A stretch of 37,642 nt of DNA from contig LNDO01000117.1 of the NCBI GenBank assembly GCA_001465025.1, positions 1-37,642 of the forward strand. The letters run 5' to 3'. Origin of the DNA: Pseudomonas sp. Ga0074129 (GTDB lineage: Bacteria > Pseudomonadota > Gammaproteobacteria > Pseudomonadales > Pseudomonadaceae). This document shows, piece by piece, positions 25,584 to 34,043 of the stretch (positions are counted from its first letter, which is position 1; each line of letters begins with the position of its first letter). The position numbers and the translations under genes are program-made. The notes beneath the pieces were generated by a model. That model ran no database searches, was not told the DNA's origin, and saw only the letters and a list, made by a program, of their open reading frames with translations.

Positions 25584-27284
25584 TCAGAACAGAAAATAGC
25601 GTTGCGCCATTGGCAGCACATCCGCCGGCTCACACCAGAGCAGTTGGCCGTCGGCCTTGACCTGATAGTTCTGCGCGTCCACTTCGATGGTGGGTTGGTA
25701 GTCGTTGTGGATCAGGTCGCTCTTTTTCAGGGTGCGGCAGCCTTTGACCACGCCAATCTTCTTCTTCAGGCCCAACTGCTCTGGCACGCCCGCCTCAAAC
25801 GCCGCCTGGCTGATAAAGGTGAAGCTGGTGGCGTGACGGCTGCCACCGTAGCTGGCGAACATCGGGCGGTAATGCACCGGCTGCGGCGTGGGGATCGAGG
25901 CGTTGGCGTCGCCCATCAGGCTGGCGGCAATCGCGCCACCCTTGAGAATCAGCGTCGGTTTAACGCCAAAGAACGCCGGCCGCCAGAGCACCAGATCGGC
26001 CCATTTGCCCACTTCGACCGAGCCGACTTCGTGGCTGATGCCGTGGGTGATGGCTGGGTTGATGGTGTACTTGGCGATGTAGCGTTTAACCCGGAAGTTG
26101 CTGTTGCCGGGGCCGTCGCCTTCCAGCGGGCCGCGTTGCTTGTGCATCTTGTCGGCGGTCTGCCAAGTGCGGGTGATCACCTCGCCGACGCGGCCCATGG
26201 CCTGGCTGTCGGAGCTGATCATGCTGAACGCGCCGAGGTCATGCAGGATGTCTTCGGCGGCAATGGTCTCGCGGCGAATGCGGCTTTCGGCGAAGGCCAC
26301 GTCCTCGGCGATGCTCGGGTCAAGGTGGTGGCAGACCATCAGCATGTCGAGGTGTTCGTCGATGGTGTTCTTGGTGAACGGCCGGGTCGGGTTGGTCGAG
26401 CTGGGCAGCACATTGGGGAAGCCGCAGGCCTTGATGATGTCCGGCGCGTGACCGCCACCGGCCCCCTCCGTGTGGTAGGTGTGGATGGTGCGGCCCTTGA
26501 ACGCGGCGAGGGTGGTTTCGACAAAGCCGGATTCGTTCAGCGTGTCGGTGTGAATCGCCACCTGCACGTCGTATTGATCGGCCACGCTCAGGCAATTGTC
26601 GATGGCCGCCGGGGTGGTGCCCCAGTCTTCATGCAGCTTGAGGCCGATGGCGCCGGCCTTGACCTGCTCGATCAGCGGTTCCGGCAAAGAGGCGTTGCCC
26701 TTGCCGGTAAAGCCCATGTTCATCGGAAAGGCATCGGCGGCCTGCAGCATGCGCGCCATGTGCCACGGCCCTGAGGTGCAGGTTGTGGCGTTGGTGCCGG
26801 TGGCTGGCCCGGTGCCGCCACCGATCATGGTGGTGACCCCGCTCATCAAGGCTTCTTCGATCTGCTGCGGGCAGATGAAGTGGATATGGCTGTCGATGCC
26901 GCCGGCTGTGAGGATCATGCCTTCGCCGGCGATCACTTCGGTGCCTGCGCCGATGGCGATGGTCACGTCCGGCTGAATGTCGGCGTTACCGGCTTTGCCG
27001 ATGGCGGCGATGCGCCCGTCTTTGAGGCCCACGTCGGCTTTGACGATGCCCCAGTGGTCGATGATCAGCGCGTTGGTGATCAGCGTGTCGACCACATCGG
27101 CGGCGCACAGTTGGCCCTGGCCCATGCCGTCGCGGATGACCTTGCCACCGCCGAATTTCACTTCTTCGCCATAGGTGGTGAAGTCTTTCTCAACCTCGAT
27201 CCACAACTCAGTGTCGGCCAGGCGCACTTTGTCGCCGACGGTGGGGCCGAACATGTCGGCGTAGGCTTGGCGGGAAATTTTCAT
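25584..27284 (-). CDS. ureC: Urease subunit alpha (catalytic)
   Basis: UreC carries the di-nickel active site that hydrolyses urea to ammonia and carbamate in the cytoplasm. The 566-residue product (ATG at 27284, AGGAC 7 nt upstream) is of standard length. It starts [20 protein letters not shown]. It has the nickel-ligand histidines in [14 protein letters not shown] near 134, the carbamylated lysine in GLKLHEDWG near 217, further ligand histidines in AIHTDTLNE and [15 protein letters not shown], and the flap histidine region MVCHHLDP near 320. It ends with the typical AQRYFLF. It is the last gene of the cluster ureD-ureA-mddA-ureB-ureC. The nickel chaperones UreE, UreF and UreG are not in the window. 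Confidence 0.98.
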   Translation of the reverse strand: MKISRQAYADMFGPTVGDKVRLADTELWIEVEKDFTTYGEEVKFGGGKVIRDGMGQGQLCAADVVDTLITNALIIDHWGIVKADVGLKDGRIAAIGKAGNADIQPDVTIAIGAGTEVIAGEGMILTAGGIDSHIHFICPQQIEEALMSGVTTMIGGGTGPATGTNATTCTSGPWHMARMLQAADAFPMNMGFTGKGNASLPEPLIEQVKAGAIGLKLHEDWGTTPAAIDNCLSVADQYDVQVAIHTDTLNESGFVETTLAAFKGRTIHTYHTEGAGGGHAPDIIKACGFPNVLPSSTNPTRPFTKNTIDEHLDMLMVCHHLDPSIAEDVAFAESRIRRETIAAEDILHDLGAFSMISSDSQAMGRVGEVITRTWQTADKMHKQRGPLEGDGPGNSNFRVKRYIAKYTINPAITHGISHEVGSVEVGKWADLVLWRPAFFGVKPTLILKGGAIAASLMGDANASIPTPQPVHYRPMFASYGGSRHATSFTFISQAAFEAGVPEQLGLKKKIGVVKGCRTLKKSDLIHNDYQPTIEVDAQNYQVKADGQLLWCEPADVLPMAQRYFLF

Positions 27285-27367
27285 CAATAAGGTCCTGACA
27301 CAGTGCGTTCGGTTTAGCTCTGTAGAAGGGGCCGGGCGGCGCTCCCACAGGCTTTGATTATTTGTGC

Positions 27368-27676
27368 CTAATCCAGCGCGCCCATCACCCGTCCGGCAAA
27401 GCCGAACACACGGCGATGGCCGGCCAGGTCAACCAGTTCCACTTCGCGGCTTTGCCCCGGCTCGAAGCGCACGGCGGTGCCGGCTGGGATGTTCAGGCGC
27501 ATGCCGCGCGTGCTGGCGCGGTCGAAGGTCAGGGCGTCGTTGGTTTCAAAAAAGTGATAGTGCGAGCCGACCTGGATCGGCCGGTCGCCGCTGTTGGCCA
27601 CGGTCAGGCGGTGCGTGCGGCGGCCGGCATTCAGCTCGATTTCGCCGTCCTGGATCTGGTATTCGCCGGGGATCAT
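27368..27676 (-). CDS. ureB: Urease subunit beta
   Basis: The small non-catalytic beta chain of the (UreABC)3 complex. The 102-residue product starts [20 protein letters not shown] and has the family stretch [17 protein letters not shown], followed by [16 protein letters not shown] and the ending [11 protein letters not shown]. It is full length. It lies 7 bp after mddA and 83 bp before ureC. The 83-bp gap contains a degraded GC-rich palindromic stretch beginning TGTAG near 27322. Confidence 0.97.
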   Translation of the reverse strand: MIPGEYQIQDGEIELNAGRRTHRLTVANSGDRPIQVGSHYHFFETNDALTFDRASTRGMRLNIPAGTAVRFEPGQSREVELVDLAGHRRVFGFAGRVMGALD

Positions 27677-27683
27677 TGCTGCT

Positions 27684-28178
27684 TCACTCCAGGTTCAGTT
27701 GCATAAAGGTGAGGTCCAGCCAGCGGCCGAATTTGCGGCCGACTTGCGGCATCTGTCCGCTGGTGACGAAGCCGAGGCGCTCGTGCAGGCGGATCGAGGC
27801 GCTGTTGCCGCTCTCGATGGCCGCCACCATCACATGCAGGCCGGCGGCTTGCGCGCGTTCGATCAGGGCTTGCATCAGCAAAGGGCCGAGGCCCTGGCCG
27901 CGTTGGTCGCTGCGCACGTACACCGAGTGTTCGACGGTATTGCGAAAGCCTTCAATGGCGCGCCAAGTGCCGTAGCTGGCGTAGCCGACAACATCGCCGG
28001 CATCGTTATGGGCCACCAGCACCGGAAAGCCGGCGGCGTTGCGCTCATTCAACCAAGCCTGGCGATTGGCCAGATCCACCAGGGTTTCATTCCATATCGC
28101 CGTGGTGTGCTGCACCGCGTCGTTATAAATCGCAAGAATGGCGGGCAGGTCAGCGGCGGTGGCGTCTTGGATAATCAT
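27684..28178 (-). CDS. mddA: GNAT N-acetyltransferase, methionine-derivative detoxifier / phosphinothricin acetyltransferase-like
   Basis: A 164-residue GNAT protein resembling PA4866 (MddA), which acetylates methionine sulfoximine and methionine sulfone and so protects glutamine synthetase from these inhibitors. The N-terminus [20 protein letters not shown], the sequence HTTAIWNET, the acetyl-CoA loop motif [11 protein letters not shown] (R/Q-x-x-G-x-G/A) and the ending [20 protein letters not shown] are all typical. It lies between ureA and ureB, the same unusual position I recall in P. aeruginosa. The frame is intact. Substrate assignment is by homology and context. Confidence 0.88.
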   Translation of the reverse strand: MIIQDATAADLPAILAIYNDAVQHTTAIWNETLVDLANRQAWLNERNAAGFPVLVAHNDAGDVVGYASYGTWRAIEGFRNTVEHSVYVRSDQRGQGLGPLLMQALIERAQAAGLHVMVAAIESGNSASIRLHERLGFVTSGQMPQVGRKFGRWLDLTFMQLNLE

Positions 28179-28195
28179 GTGTTTTCCAGGAATCC

Positions 28196-28320
28196 ATTCA
28201 AGGTCGTAGCGAGCGCAGCTCAGGCAAGGCGCAAGTTGGCGAGGATGCGCAGTTGACGCCTGTCAATGAGCAATCCGAGCCAATTTGCAACGCAGCATGG
28301 GCAAGCGCAGTAGACATTGG
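28196..28320. repeat. Imperfect fold-back element between mddA and ureA
   Basis: The non-coding gap holds a long imperfect palindrome centred near 28259. TTGGC..GGAT..TTGAC at 28236-28254 pairs with GTCAA..ATCC..GCCAA at 28262-28283, and outer segments (GGCGCAA / TTGCAACGC) extend it. The layout is that of a non-autonomous fold-back or MITE-like element, and the sequence resembles an intergenic repeat I recall from other gammaproteobacteria. It is not of the GTAG REP type. Identity is not established. Confidence 0.45.
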
Positions 28321-28329
28321 ATGGGTTCC

Positions 28330-28632
28330 TTAGGCGATCGGTTGGTGGACGGTTACTAGCTTGGTGCCATCCGGGAAGGTGGCCTCGACCTGGATATCCG
28401 GGATCATTTCCGGGATGCCTTCCATCACTTGATCGCGGCTCAGCAGGGTGGTGCCGAAGTGCATCAGCTCGGCTACGGTCTGGCCGTCACGTGCGCCTTC
28501 CAGTAAGGCAGCGGAGATATAGGCCATGGCTTCCGGGTAATTGAGTTTGAGGCCCCGGGCCAGGCGGCGTTCGGCCACTAAACCGGCGGTGAAGATCAGC
28601 AGTTTGTCTTTTTCGCGTGGGGTTAAATCCAT
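28330..28632 (-). CDS. ureA: Urease subunit gamma
   Basis: The gamma chain of urease, 100 residues, the normal length. It starts [20 protein letters not shown], contains [20 protein letters not shown] and [16 protein letters not shown], and ends with [19 protein letters not shown]. It lies 3 bp after ureD on the minus strand, so the two are probably translationally coupled. mddA and a fold-back element separate it from ureB. Confidence 0.98.
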   Translation of the reverse strand: MDLTPREKDKLLIFTAGLVAERRLARGLKLNYPEAMAYISAALLEGARDGQTVAELMHFGTTLLSRDQVMEGIPEMIPDIQVEATFPDGTKLVTVHQPIA

Positions 28633-28635
28633 TGT

Positions 28636-29475
28636 TCAAGTGCTCCAGATTCTGGGGGGGACAGCGCTGCGCCCGAGTAAAGCAGGGCGCAGCAGCCGCC
28701 AAAGTTCAATCAACCAGGCGCGGGCATGCAGCGCTTCACTGGCCAGGCAGCGGGCGACCAGCAGGCCGGGTAATTGGCTGAGGTCTCCGCGCACTGGGGT
28801 GCTGAGGGTACGACACTGGTCGAGCAGTTCGCTGTCGATTTCGCCGGTGATCAGCAAGGTGGCAAACACCGGTTGGCCGTCTAGGCCGATGGGCGAGTCG
28901 AGCAAACCGTCGTCGCCGACCACGCGCTGGCGCTCATGCCAGAACAACTGGCCGTCGCGACGGATATTCAACTGTGCGTGAAAAAGGCCGGCGTCGAAGC
29001 GCTCACCACTGGCCGGTCGGCCGAGGGCGACCACGTCCCAGTAGAGCAGCTTGGCATCGCCTTCGAGGTCAATTTCGGTGCTCAGTTCGGCCTGGGCCTC
29101 GGCATAGACGATGGTTTCCTGCGGCAGCCATTCCAGGGTTGCACCGGCTTCGACGCGCAGGCAGATGTGTTGGTAAGCCGGCCCTTTGGCGCGGTACCAC
29201 TTGGCTGCGCCGGGACTGGTCAGCTGCGCCCAGGCGTTGCGGCCAACCGTGGCGGTGATGTCTAGGCGATCACCGCCGGCAATGCCGCCGGGGGGGTGGA
29301 CGATGATGTGTTGGCACACCTCGGGGCCTTCGGCGTACAGGTGCTTTTGCACCCGCAGCGGGCCTTTGTGGCGGCGTAGGGTCGGGCGCGTGGTGCTGCC
29401 GTCGAGGCCATAGCCCAGTTCCAGCTCGGCGTGCCAGCTGGGGGTGAAGAGCGGCGTGGGTACGGGTGCGTTCAT
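28636..29475 (-). CDS. ureD: Urease accessory protein UreD
   Basis: UreD binds apo-urease and, with UreF and UreG, delivers nickel to the active site. The ATG at 29475 ([20 protein letters not shown]) gives 279 residues. The frame stays open further upstream into the palindromic repeat, but that segment is repeat sequence and not UreD-like. Family stretches include [42 protein letters not shown] and [16 protein letters not shown]. No strong Shine-Dalgarno sequence is visible. It is the first urease gene after the urt block, which links urea uptake with hydrolysis. Confidence 0.95.
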   Translation of the reverse strand: MNAPVPTPLFTPSWHAELELGYGLDGSTTRPTLRRHKGPLRVQKHLYAEGPEVCQHIIVHPPGGIAGGDRLDITATVGRNAWAQLTSPGAAKWYRAKGPAYQHICLRVEAGATLEWLPQETIVYAEAQAELSTEIDLEGDAKLLYWDVVALGRPASGERFDAGLFHAQLNIRRDGQLFWHERQRVVGDDGLLDSPIGLDGQPVFATLLITGEIDSELLDQCRTLSTPVRGDLSQLPGLLVARCLASEALHARAWLIELWRLLRPALLGRSAVPPRIWST

Positions 29476-29510
29476 GGTTATCTTGTTGTGGGAATAAGGT
29501 TTTGCTGTTC

Positions 29511-29563
29511 TGTAGGAGCGAGCTTGCTCGCGAATCGCAATCGCGAGCAAGCTCGCTCCTACA
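29511..29563. repeat. Perfect 23-bp inverted repeat, GTAGGAGCGAG-type REPIN
   Basis: TGTAGGAGCGAGCTTGCTCG starts the left arm (29511-29533). The right arm (29541-29563) is its exact reverse complement, separated by the 7-nt loop ATCGCAA. Each arm contains the smaller palindrome GCGAGC/GCTCGC. Two inverted palindromes with GTAG at the outer edges is the REPIN structure common in pseudomonads. It lies in the 96-bp gap between urtE and ureD and forms a strong hairpin in either transcript direction. Confidence 0.85.
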
Positions 29564-29571
29564 GGTTGTGT

Positions 29572-30270
29572 TTATATCGCCACCAGGCCGCGCACGCCGT
29601 CGGCTTCCATGGTCTCACCACGGCCCTGCTGGACGATTTCGCCGCGGCTCATCACCAGGTACTGGTCGGCCAGTTCGGCGGCAAAGTCATAGAACTGCTC
29701 GACCAGCAAAATCGCCATGTCGCCGCGCTCGGCGAGTTTTTTGATCACCGCGCCGATCTCCTTGATCACCGAGGGCTGGATGCCTTCGGTGGGTTCATCG
29801 AGGATCAGCAAGCGCGGTTGGCTGGCCAGCGCGCGGCCGATGGCCAACTGTTGTTGCTGGCCGCCGGAGAGGTCGCCGCCGCGGCGATGTTTCATCTCGC
29901 GCAGCACGGGGAACAGCTCATAAATAAATTCCGGTACCACCTTAGCGTCGCTGCCGGGAAAGCGAGACAAGCCCATGAGCAGGTTCTCTTCCACGGTCAG
30001 GCGGCCGAAAATTTCCCGGCCCTGCGGCACGTAGGCTATACCGGCGTGCACGCGCTGGTGCGGCTTGAAGGCGGTGATGGCTTTGCCTTCCCAGTTCACC
30101 GCGCCTTCTTTAGCCGGGATCAGGCCCATCAGGCATTTCAGCAGGGTGGTCTTGCCCACGCCGTTACGGCCGAGCAGGCAGGTGACTTCGCCGACTTTCA
30201 CCTCAAACGACAGGCCCCGCAGGATATGGCTGCCGCCGTAGTATTGGTGGAGTTGTTGGACTTGCAGCAT
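29572..30270 (-). CDS. urtE: Urea ABC transporter, ATP-binding subunit UrtE
   Basis: One of the two ATPase subunits (LivF-like) of the UrtABCDE high-affinity urea importer. The ATG at 30270 (MLQVQQLHQYYGGSHILRGL, with AAGGAC 6 nt upstream) gives 232 residues. A frame extending further upstream covers a REP pair and is not coding. Walker A GRNGVGKTT lies near 36, a Q-loop glutamine in AYVPQGREIFG, signature LSGGQQQQLAIGRAL, Walker B LLILDEP, and the switch segment LVEQ. All ATPase motifs are intact, unlike in urtD. It is separated from urtD by 115 bp containing two REPs. Confidence 0.95.
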   Translation of the reverse strand: MLQVQQLHQYYGGSHILRGLSFEVKVGEVTCLLGRNGVGKTTLLKCLMGLIPAKEGAVNWEGKAITAFKPHQRVHAGIAYVPQGREIFGRLTVEENLLMGLSRFPGSDAKVVPEFIYELFPVLREMKHRRGGDLSGGQQQQLAIGRALASQPRLLILDEPTEGIQPSVIKEIGAVIKKLAERGDMAILLVEQFYDFAAELADQYLVMSRGEIVQQGRGETMEADGVRGLVAI

Positions 30271-30291
30271 GTGAATGTCCTTGTGCTCTAC

Positions 30292-30379
30292 GTAGGTTGG
30301 GCTGAGCGCAGCGAAGCCCAACATGTGTGATCCTGGCATTGCGTTGGGCTTCGTCGCTACGCTCCTCAACCCAACCTAC
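30292..30379. repeat. Inverted REP pair between urtD and urtE
   Basis: GTAGGTTGGGCTGAGCGC through GCAGCGAAGCCCAAC (30292-30322, minus orientation) and GTTGGGCTTCGTCGC through CTCAACCCAACCTAC (30343-30379, plus orientation) belong to the same family as the RAYT-flanking REPs. The right copy ends 6 bp before the urtD stop. The pair would form hairpins in the urt mRNA between urtD and urtE. Confidence 0.75.
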
Positions 30380-30385
30380 AAAACT

Positions 30386-31207
30386 TCAGCGCCCCAGATA
30401 CACCTCAATCACTCGCTCATCGTTCTGCACCTGTTCCAGCGAGCCTTCGGCCAGCACGCTGCCTTGGTGCAACACGGTGACGTGGTCGGCGATGGAGCCG
30501 ACAAAGCCCATGTCGTGCTCAACCACCATCAGCGAGTGCTTGCGTGCCAGCGACTTGAACAGCTCGGCGGTGAACTCGGTTTCGGCGTCGGTCATGCCCG
30601 CCACCGGCTCATCGAGCAGCAGCAGTTGCGGGTCTTGCACCAGCAGCATGCCGATCTCGAGAAACTGCTTCTGCCCGTGCGACAGCAGCCCGGCGGGGCG
30701 TGAGCGCGAGCTGTCGAGTTTGATCGTCTGCAGCACCTCGTCGATGCGGTCTTGCTGCTCGCCGGTCAGTTTGGCGCGCAGGCTGGCCCACACCGATTTG
30801 TTGGTCTTCTGCGCCAGTTCGAGGTTTTCGAACACGCTCATGCGGCCGATGCCGGACTGAGCGATTTGCACCTCGCTCATTTTGGTCAGGTCGAGGGTTT
30901 CGCCGAAGTAGGCGACGCCGTTGTCAGGGCGGGTTTTGCCGGTAATCACATCCATCATGGTGGTCTTGCCGGCACCGTTGGGGCCGATGATGCAGCGCAG
31001 CTCACCAACGCCGATATACAGCGTCAGGTTGGTCAGCGCTTTGAAGCCATCGAAGCTGACGTTGATGTCTTCCAAGGTCAGGATGGTGCCGTGGCGCACG
31101 TTCAGACCTTTGTTGGCCAGGGTACTGGTGCCGATCGGGTCGCGCCCGCTGCCGGCTGGGTCATAGGCAGGTTCGAGCATCAGGTCGGGGGCTGGCGTAG
31201 CGCGCAT
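30386..31207 (-). CDS. urtD: Urea ABC transporter, ATP-binding subunit UrtD, lacking the Q-loop
   Basis: The LivG-like ATPase of the urea importer, 273 residues as encoded. Walker A GPNGAGKTT, signature LLSHGQKQFLEIG, Walker B LLLLDEP and switch VVEHD are present, as is the conserved N-terminal RHGTILTLEDINVSFDGF. Residue 122 (R of GIGR) is followed directly by MSVFENLEL. UrtD and LivG proteins have about ten more residues here, of the form KFQKPTVFEA, whose glutamine is the Q-loop residue that couples ATP binding to the permease. The loss is in frame (about 30 nt) at 30841/30842. Unless it is a sequence error, the subunit is probably impaired. It overlaps urtC by 1 bp. Confidence 0.93.
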   Translation of the reverse strand: MRATPAPDLMLEPAYDPAGSGRDPIGTSTLANKGLNVRHGTILTLEDINVSFDGFKALTNLTLYIGVGELRCIIGPNGAGKTTMMDVITGKTRPDNGVAYFGETLDLTKMSEVQIAQSGIGRMSVFENLELAQKTNKSVWASLRAKLTGEQQDRIDEVLQTIKLDSSRSRPAGLLSHGQKQFLEIGMLLVQDPQLLLLDEPVAGMTDAETEFTAELFKSLARKHSLMVVEHDMGFVGSIADHVTVLHQGSVLAEGSLEQVQNDERVIEVYLGR

Positions 31208-32298
31208 TATTGCTCTCCTTTCTTGCGTAACAAGCCAATCACGCCTTTAGGCAGGAACAGCGTCACGACGATAAATAGAAAGCCCAGAGCGAACAGCCAG
31301 TACTCGGGGAAGGCCACGGTAAACCAGCTCTTCATGCCGTTGACCAAGCCTGCGCCGAGCAGCGGGCCGATCAGCGTGCCACGCCCGCCGAGGGCGACCC
31401 ACACGGCGGCTTCGATGGAGTTGGTCGGCGACATTTCGCTGGGGTTGATGATGCCCACTTGCGGCACATACAGCGCACCCGCAAGACCACAGAGCACGGC
31501 GCTGAGTACCCAGATAAACAGCTTGTAGCCGCGTGGGTCGTAGCCGCAGAACATCAGGCGGTTTTCCGCATCACGCAGCGCGGTGAGCACGCGGCCGAAC
31601 TTGCTGCGCGCCAGTCGCCAGCCCAGGTACAGGCTGGCCACTAGCAGCACCACGGTGGCGAAGAACAGCGCCGCGCGGGTGTGCGCGGCGGTGATGTCGA
31701 AACCGAGAATGGTGCGGAAGTTGGTAAAGCCGTTGTTGCCGCCAAAGCCGGTTTCGTTGCGGAAGAACAGCAACATCCCAGCGAAGGTCGGCGCCTGGGT
31801 CATGATCGAGAAGTACACGCCCTTGATCCGCGAGCGGAAGGCGAAGAAGCCGAACACCAGTGCGAGCAAACCGGGGGCCAGCACCACCAGGCACATGGCC
31901 CAGAGGAAGCTGTCGGTGCCGTACCAATACCAAGGCAGCTCGGTCCAGGCGAGGAAGCTCATAAACGCCGGCAGGCCGTCGCCCGCCGCTTCGCGCATCA
32001 GGTACATGCCCATGGCGTAGCCACCGAGGGCAAAGAACAGGCCGTGACCGAGCGACAACAGCCCGGCATAACCCCAGACCAAGTCAAGCGCCAGGGCGAC
32101 GATGCAATAGCAGAGGATTTTGCCGACCAGGGTCAGGGTGTAGGCCGACACATGCAGGGCGTTGTCCGCGGGCAGCAGGTGCAGCAGCGGCATGGCGAGC
32201 AATATGGCCAGTACCAGCAGGCCGATGGCCATGGACGCTTGCGGGCCAAGCTTGGCGCTGGCGCGGGCTAATAAGGTTTGATTCAGGGGCATAGTCAT
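31207..32298 (-). CDS. urtC: Urea ABC transporter, permease subunit UrtC
   Basis: The LivM-like permease of the urea importer, 363 residues, with about ten membrane helices (e.g. MAIGLLVLAILLAMPLLHLL near 23 and ILCYCIVALALDLVWGYAGL near 61). It has the family stretches LLSLGHGLFFALGGYAMGMY, GFGGNNGFTNF and FGRVLTALRDAENRLMFCGY, then PSEMSPTNSIEAAVWVALGG and GTLIGPLLGAG. The full-length frame is intact. It is joined to urtB and urtD by 1-bp stop/start overlaps (TGATG and TAATG), so the three are translationally coupled. Confidence 0.96.
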   Translation of the reverse strand: MTMPLNQTLLARASAKLGPQASMAIGLLVLAILLAMPLLHLLPADNALHVSAYTLTLVGKILCYCIVALALDLVWGYAGLLSLGHGLFFALGGYAMGMYLMREAAGDGLPAFMSFLAWTELPWYWYGTDSFLWAMCLVVLAPGLLALVFGFFAFRSRIKGVYFSIMTQAPTFAGMLLFFRNETGFGGNNGFTNFRTILGFDITAAHTRAALFFATVVLLVASLYLGWRLARSKFGRVLTALRDAENRLMFCGYDPRGYKLFIWVLSAVLCGLAGALYVPQVGIINPSEMSPTNSIEAAVWVALGGRGTLIGPLLGAGLVNGMKSWFTVAFPEYWLFALGFLFIVVTLFLPKGVIGLLRKKGEQ

Positions 32299-33869
32299 CA
32301 GTCGATCACCCGTCCTTTCAAAGCAAACAGACCTTGCGGGCGTTTCTGAATAAACAGAATGATCAGCGCGAGGATAAGGATCTTGCCGAGCACGGCGCCG
32401 ATCTGCGGTTCGAGAATTTTGTTGGCGATGCCGAGGCCAAAGGCGGCCATCACGCTACCGGCCAGCTGACCGACGCCGCCGAGCACCACCACCAGGAAGG
32501 AGTCGATGATGTAGCTTTGGCCGAGGTCCGGGCCGACGTTGCCGATCTGGCTCAGGGCCACGCCGCCAAGGCCGGCGATACCGGAGCCGAGGCCGAAGGC
32601 GAGCATGTCCACCCGGCCGGTGGGCACGCCACAGCAGGCGGCCATGTTGCGGTTCTGCGTGACGGCGCGCACGTTCAGGCCGAGGCGGGTTTTGTTCAGC
32701 AGCAGCCAGGTCAGCAGCACCACAAACAGGGCGAAGCCGATGATGACGATGCGGTTGTACGGCAGCACCAGGTTGGGCAGCACTTGGATGCCCCCCGACA
32801 GCCAGGCCGGGTTGGCCACTTCAACGTTTTGCGCGCCGAAGATCACCCGCACCAGTTGGATCAGAATCAGGCTGATGCCCCAGGTGGCGAGCAGGGTTTC
32901 CAATGGGCGGCCGTAGAGGTGGCGAATCACTGTGCGTTCCAGGGCCATGCCGATGGCGGCGGTGACGAAGAAGGCCACCGGCAATGCCACCAACGGGTAC
33001 AGCGCCAGGGCTTCCGGGGCGAAGCGCTGGAACATGACCTGCACCATGTAGGTGGAATAGGCCCCGAGCATCAGCATCTCGCCGTGGGCCATGTTGATCA
33101 CCCCGAGCAAGCCGAAGGTGATGGCCAGGCCGAGCGCGGCGAGCAGCAGGATTGAACCGAGTGACAGGCCGCTAAAGGCCTGGCCGAGCAGTTCGCCGAT
33201 CAGCAGTTTGCGTTTGACCTGAGCCAGGCTGGTTTCGGCGGCGGTGCGTACACCGGCATCGCTTTCGACGGCGGGGTCGAGCAGGGTTTCCAGGCGGGTG
33301 CGGGCCAGTGGATCGCCGGTTTCACCGAGCAGGCGCACGGCAGCCAGGCGCACGGCCGGGTCGCTATCGACCAGTTGCAGGTTGGCCAGGGCGAGGGTCA
33401 GGGCATCGCGCACGCCATCGTCGGTTTCGCTGGCGACTTGGGCGTTGAGCAGTTGCAGTTGCGCCGGTTTGGCACTCTTCTGCAGTTGCTTGGCAGCGGC
33501 CAGGCGCAGCGCCGGGTCTTCGCCGAGCAGTTGGTGGCTGGCCAGTGCGGTGGCGGTTAGGCCGCGCAGGCGGTTATTCAGGCGCAGCTTCTTGGGTGTT
33601 TCGACAGGCTGCGCGTCGCCTTCGGCGGGCTGATACGCACCATCTATTTCAATAAAGGCGTTTTTCGCGCTGTCTGCCGCGACGCGGCCTTGCTGCAGGG
33701 CTTCGATCAACGGCAGGCGCGCCGCATCGGGCGCGGCGGACCAGCGTTCGAGCAGGCTGGCCTGCTTGGCTGGGTTAGCGGCGACAAAGTCTTGGGCATC
33801 ACCGGCGTGCGCGGCCAGGGGCAGCAGCAACAGCAGGCTCAGCAGAATTCGGGTAAGGGCAGTGGACAT
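32298..33869 (-). CDS. urtB: Urea ABC transporter, permease subunit UrtB
   Basis: The LivH-like permease of the urea importer. At 523 residues it is longer than ordinary LivH (about 300) because, as is usual for UrtB, it has a signal peptide (about 1-22, ending AAHA) and an extracytoplasmic region (about 23-220). That region has HEAT-like repeats with recurring PA(L/V)RLAA. The membrane part begins near 225 and carries AFSGLSLGSILLLAALGLAI and LGVINMAHGEMLMLGAYSTY. GLNVRAVTQNRNMAACCGVP is the coupling region. A REP pair and a strong hairpin lie in the gap between urtA and this gene. Confidence 0.95.
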   Translation of the reverse strand: MSTALTRILLSLLLLLPLAAHAGDAQDFVAANPAKQASLLERWSAAPDAARLPLIEALQQGRVAADSAKNAFIEIDGAYQPAEGDAQPVETPKKLRLNNRLRGLTATALASHQLLGEDPALRLAAAKQLQKSAKPAQLQLLNAQVASETDDGVRDALTLALANLQLVDSDPAVRLAAVRLLGETGDPLARTRLETLLDPAVESDAGVRTAAETSLAQVKRKLLIGELLGQAFSGLSLGSILLLAALGLAITFGLLGVINMAHGEMLMLGAYSTYMVQVMFQRFAPEALALYPLVALPVAFFVTAAIGMALERTVIRHLYGRPLETLLATWGISLILIQLVRVIFGAQNVEVANPAWLSGGIQVLPNLVLPYNRIVIIGFALFVVLLTWLLLNKTRLGLNVRAVTQNRNMAACCGVPTGRVDMLAFGLGSGIAGLGGVALSQIGNVGPDLGQSYIIDSFLVVVLGGVGQLAGSVMAAFGLGIANKILEPQIGAVLGKILILALIILFIQKRPQGLFALKGRVID

Positions 33870-33883
33870 GGGAGTTCCTTGGC

Positions 33884-33934
33884 GTAGCCCGGATGCAATC
33901 CGGGAGCGGTCTTCCCGGATTGCATCCGGGCTAC
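33884..33934. repeat. REP-like inverted pair, GTAGCCCGGAT type, between urtA and urtB
   Basis: GTAGCCCGGATGCAATCCGG at 33884 and CCGGATTGCATCCGGGCTAC ending at 33934 are exact reverse complements of each other. The same element occurs at 17544-17602. It lies in the urtA-urtB mRNA leader, 15 bp before the urtB ATG, close enough to affect translation initiation of urtB. Confidence 0.8.
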
Positions 33935-33967
33935 AGCGACCTTCCCCCCTTCACGGGTCGCCCACGT

Positions 33968-33988
33968 CCTCTCCCGCAGCGGGAGAGG
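33968..33988. repeat. Strong GC-rich hairpin between urtA and urtB
   Basis: CCTCTCCCGC-A-GCGGGAGAGG is a perfect 21-bp palindrome. There is no T-run on the minus strand, so it is not a classic terminator. It could block 3' exonucleases and so raise urtA mRNA over urtBCDE mRNA, as is common for binding-protein genes. That role is inferred. Confidence 0.6.
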
Positions 33989-34043
33989 GGCGGTAAACGC
34001 GCGCTGCGCTATCAGCAGATTAAAGGGGGAGGGCTTTTTTGCC

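Noticed and set aside
25575-26774. 399-codon plus-strand frame
   Set aside because: It is antisense to ureC, which is unmistakable. It has no start signal or known motif.
29476-29550. Longer N-terminus for UreD
   Set aside because: The extra residues come from the 23-bp inverted repeat. ATG 29475 gives the standard UreD N-terminus.
30271-30369. Longer N-terminus for UrtE
   Set aside because: The extension is translated REP sequence. ATG 30270 has a good AAGGAC and the family start.
32334-33155. 273-codon plus-strand frame rich in His/Gln/Ala
   Set aside because: It is antisense to urtB. Its low-complexity composition reflects reversed hydrophobic codons.
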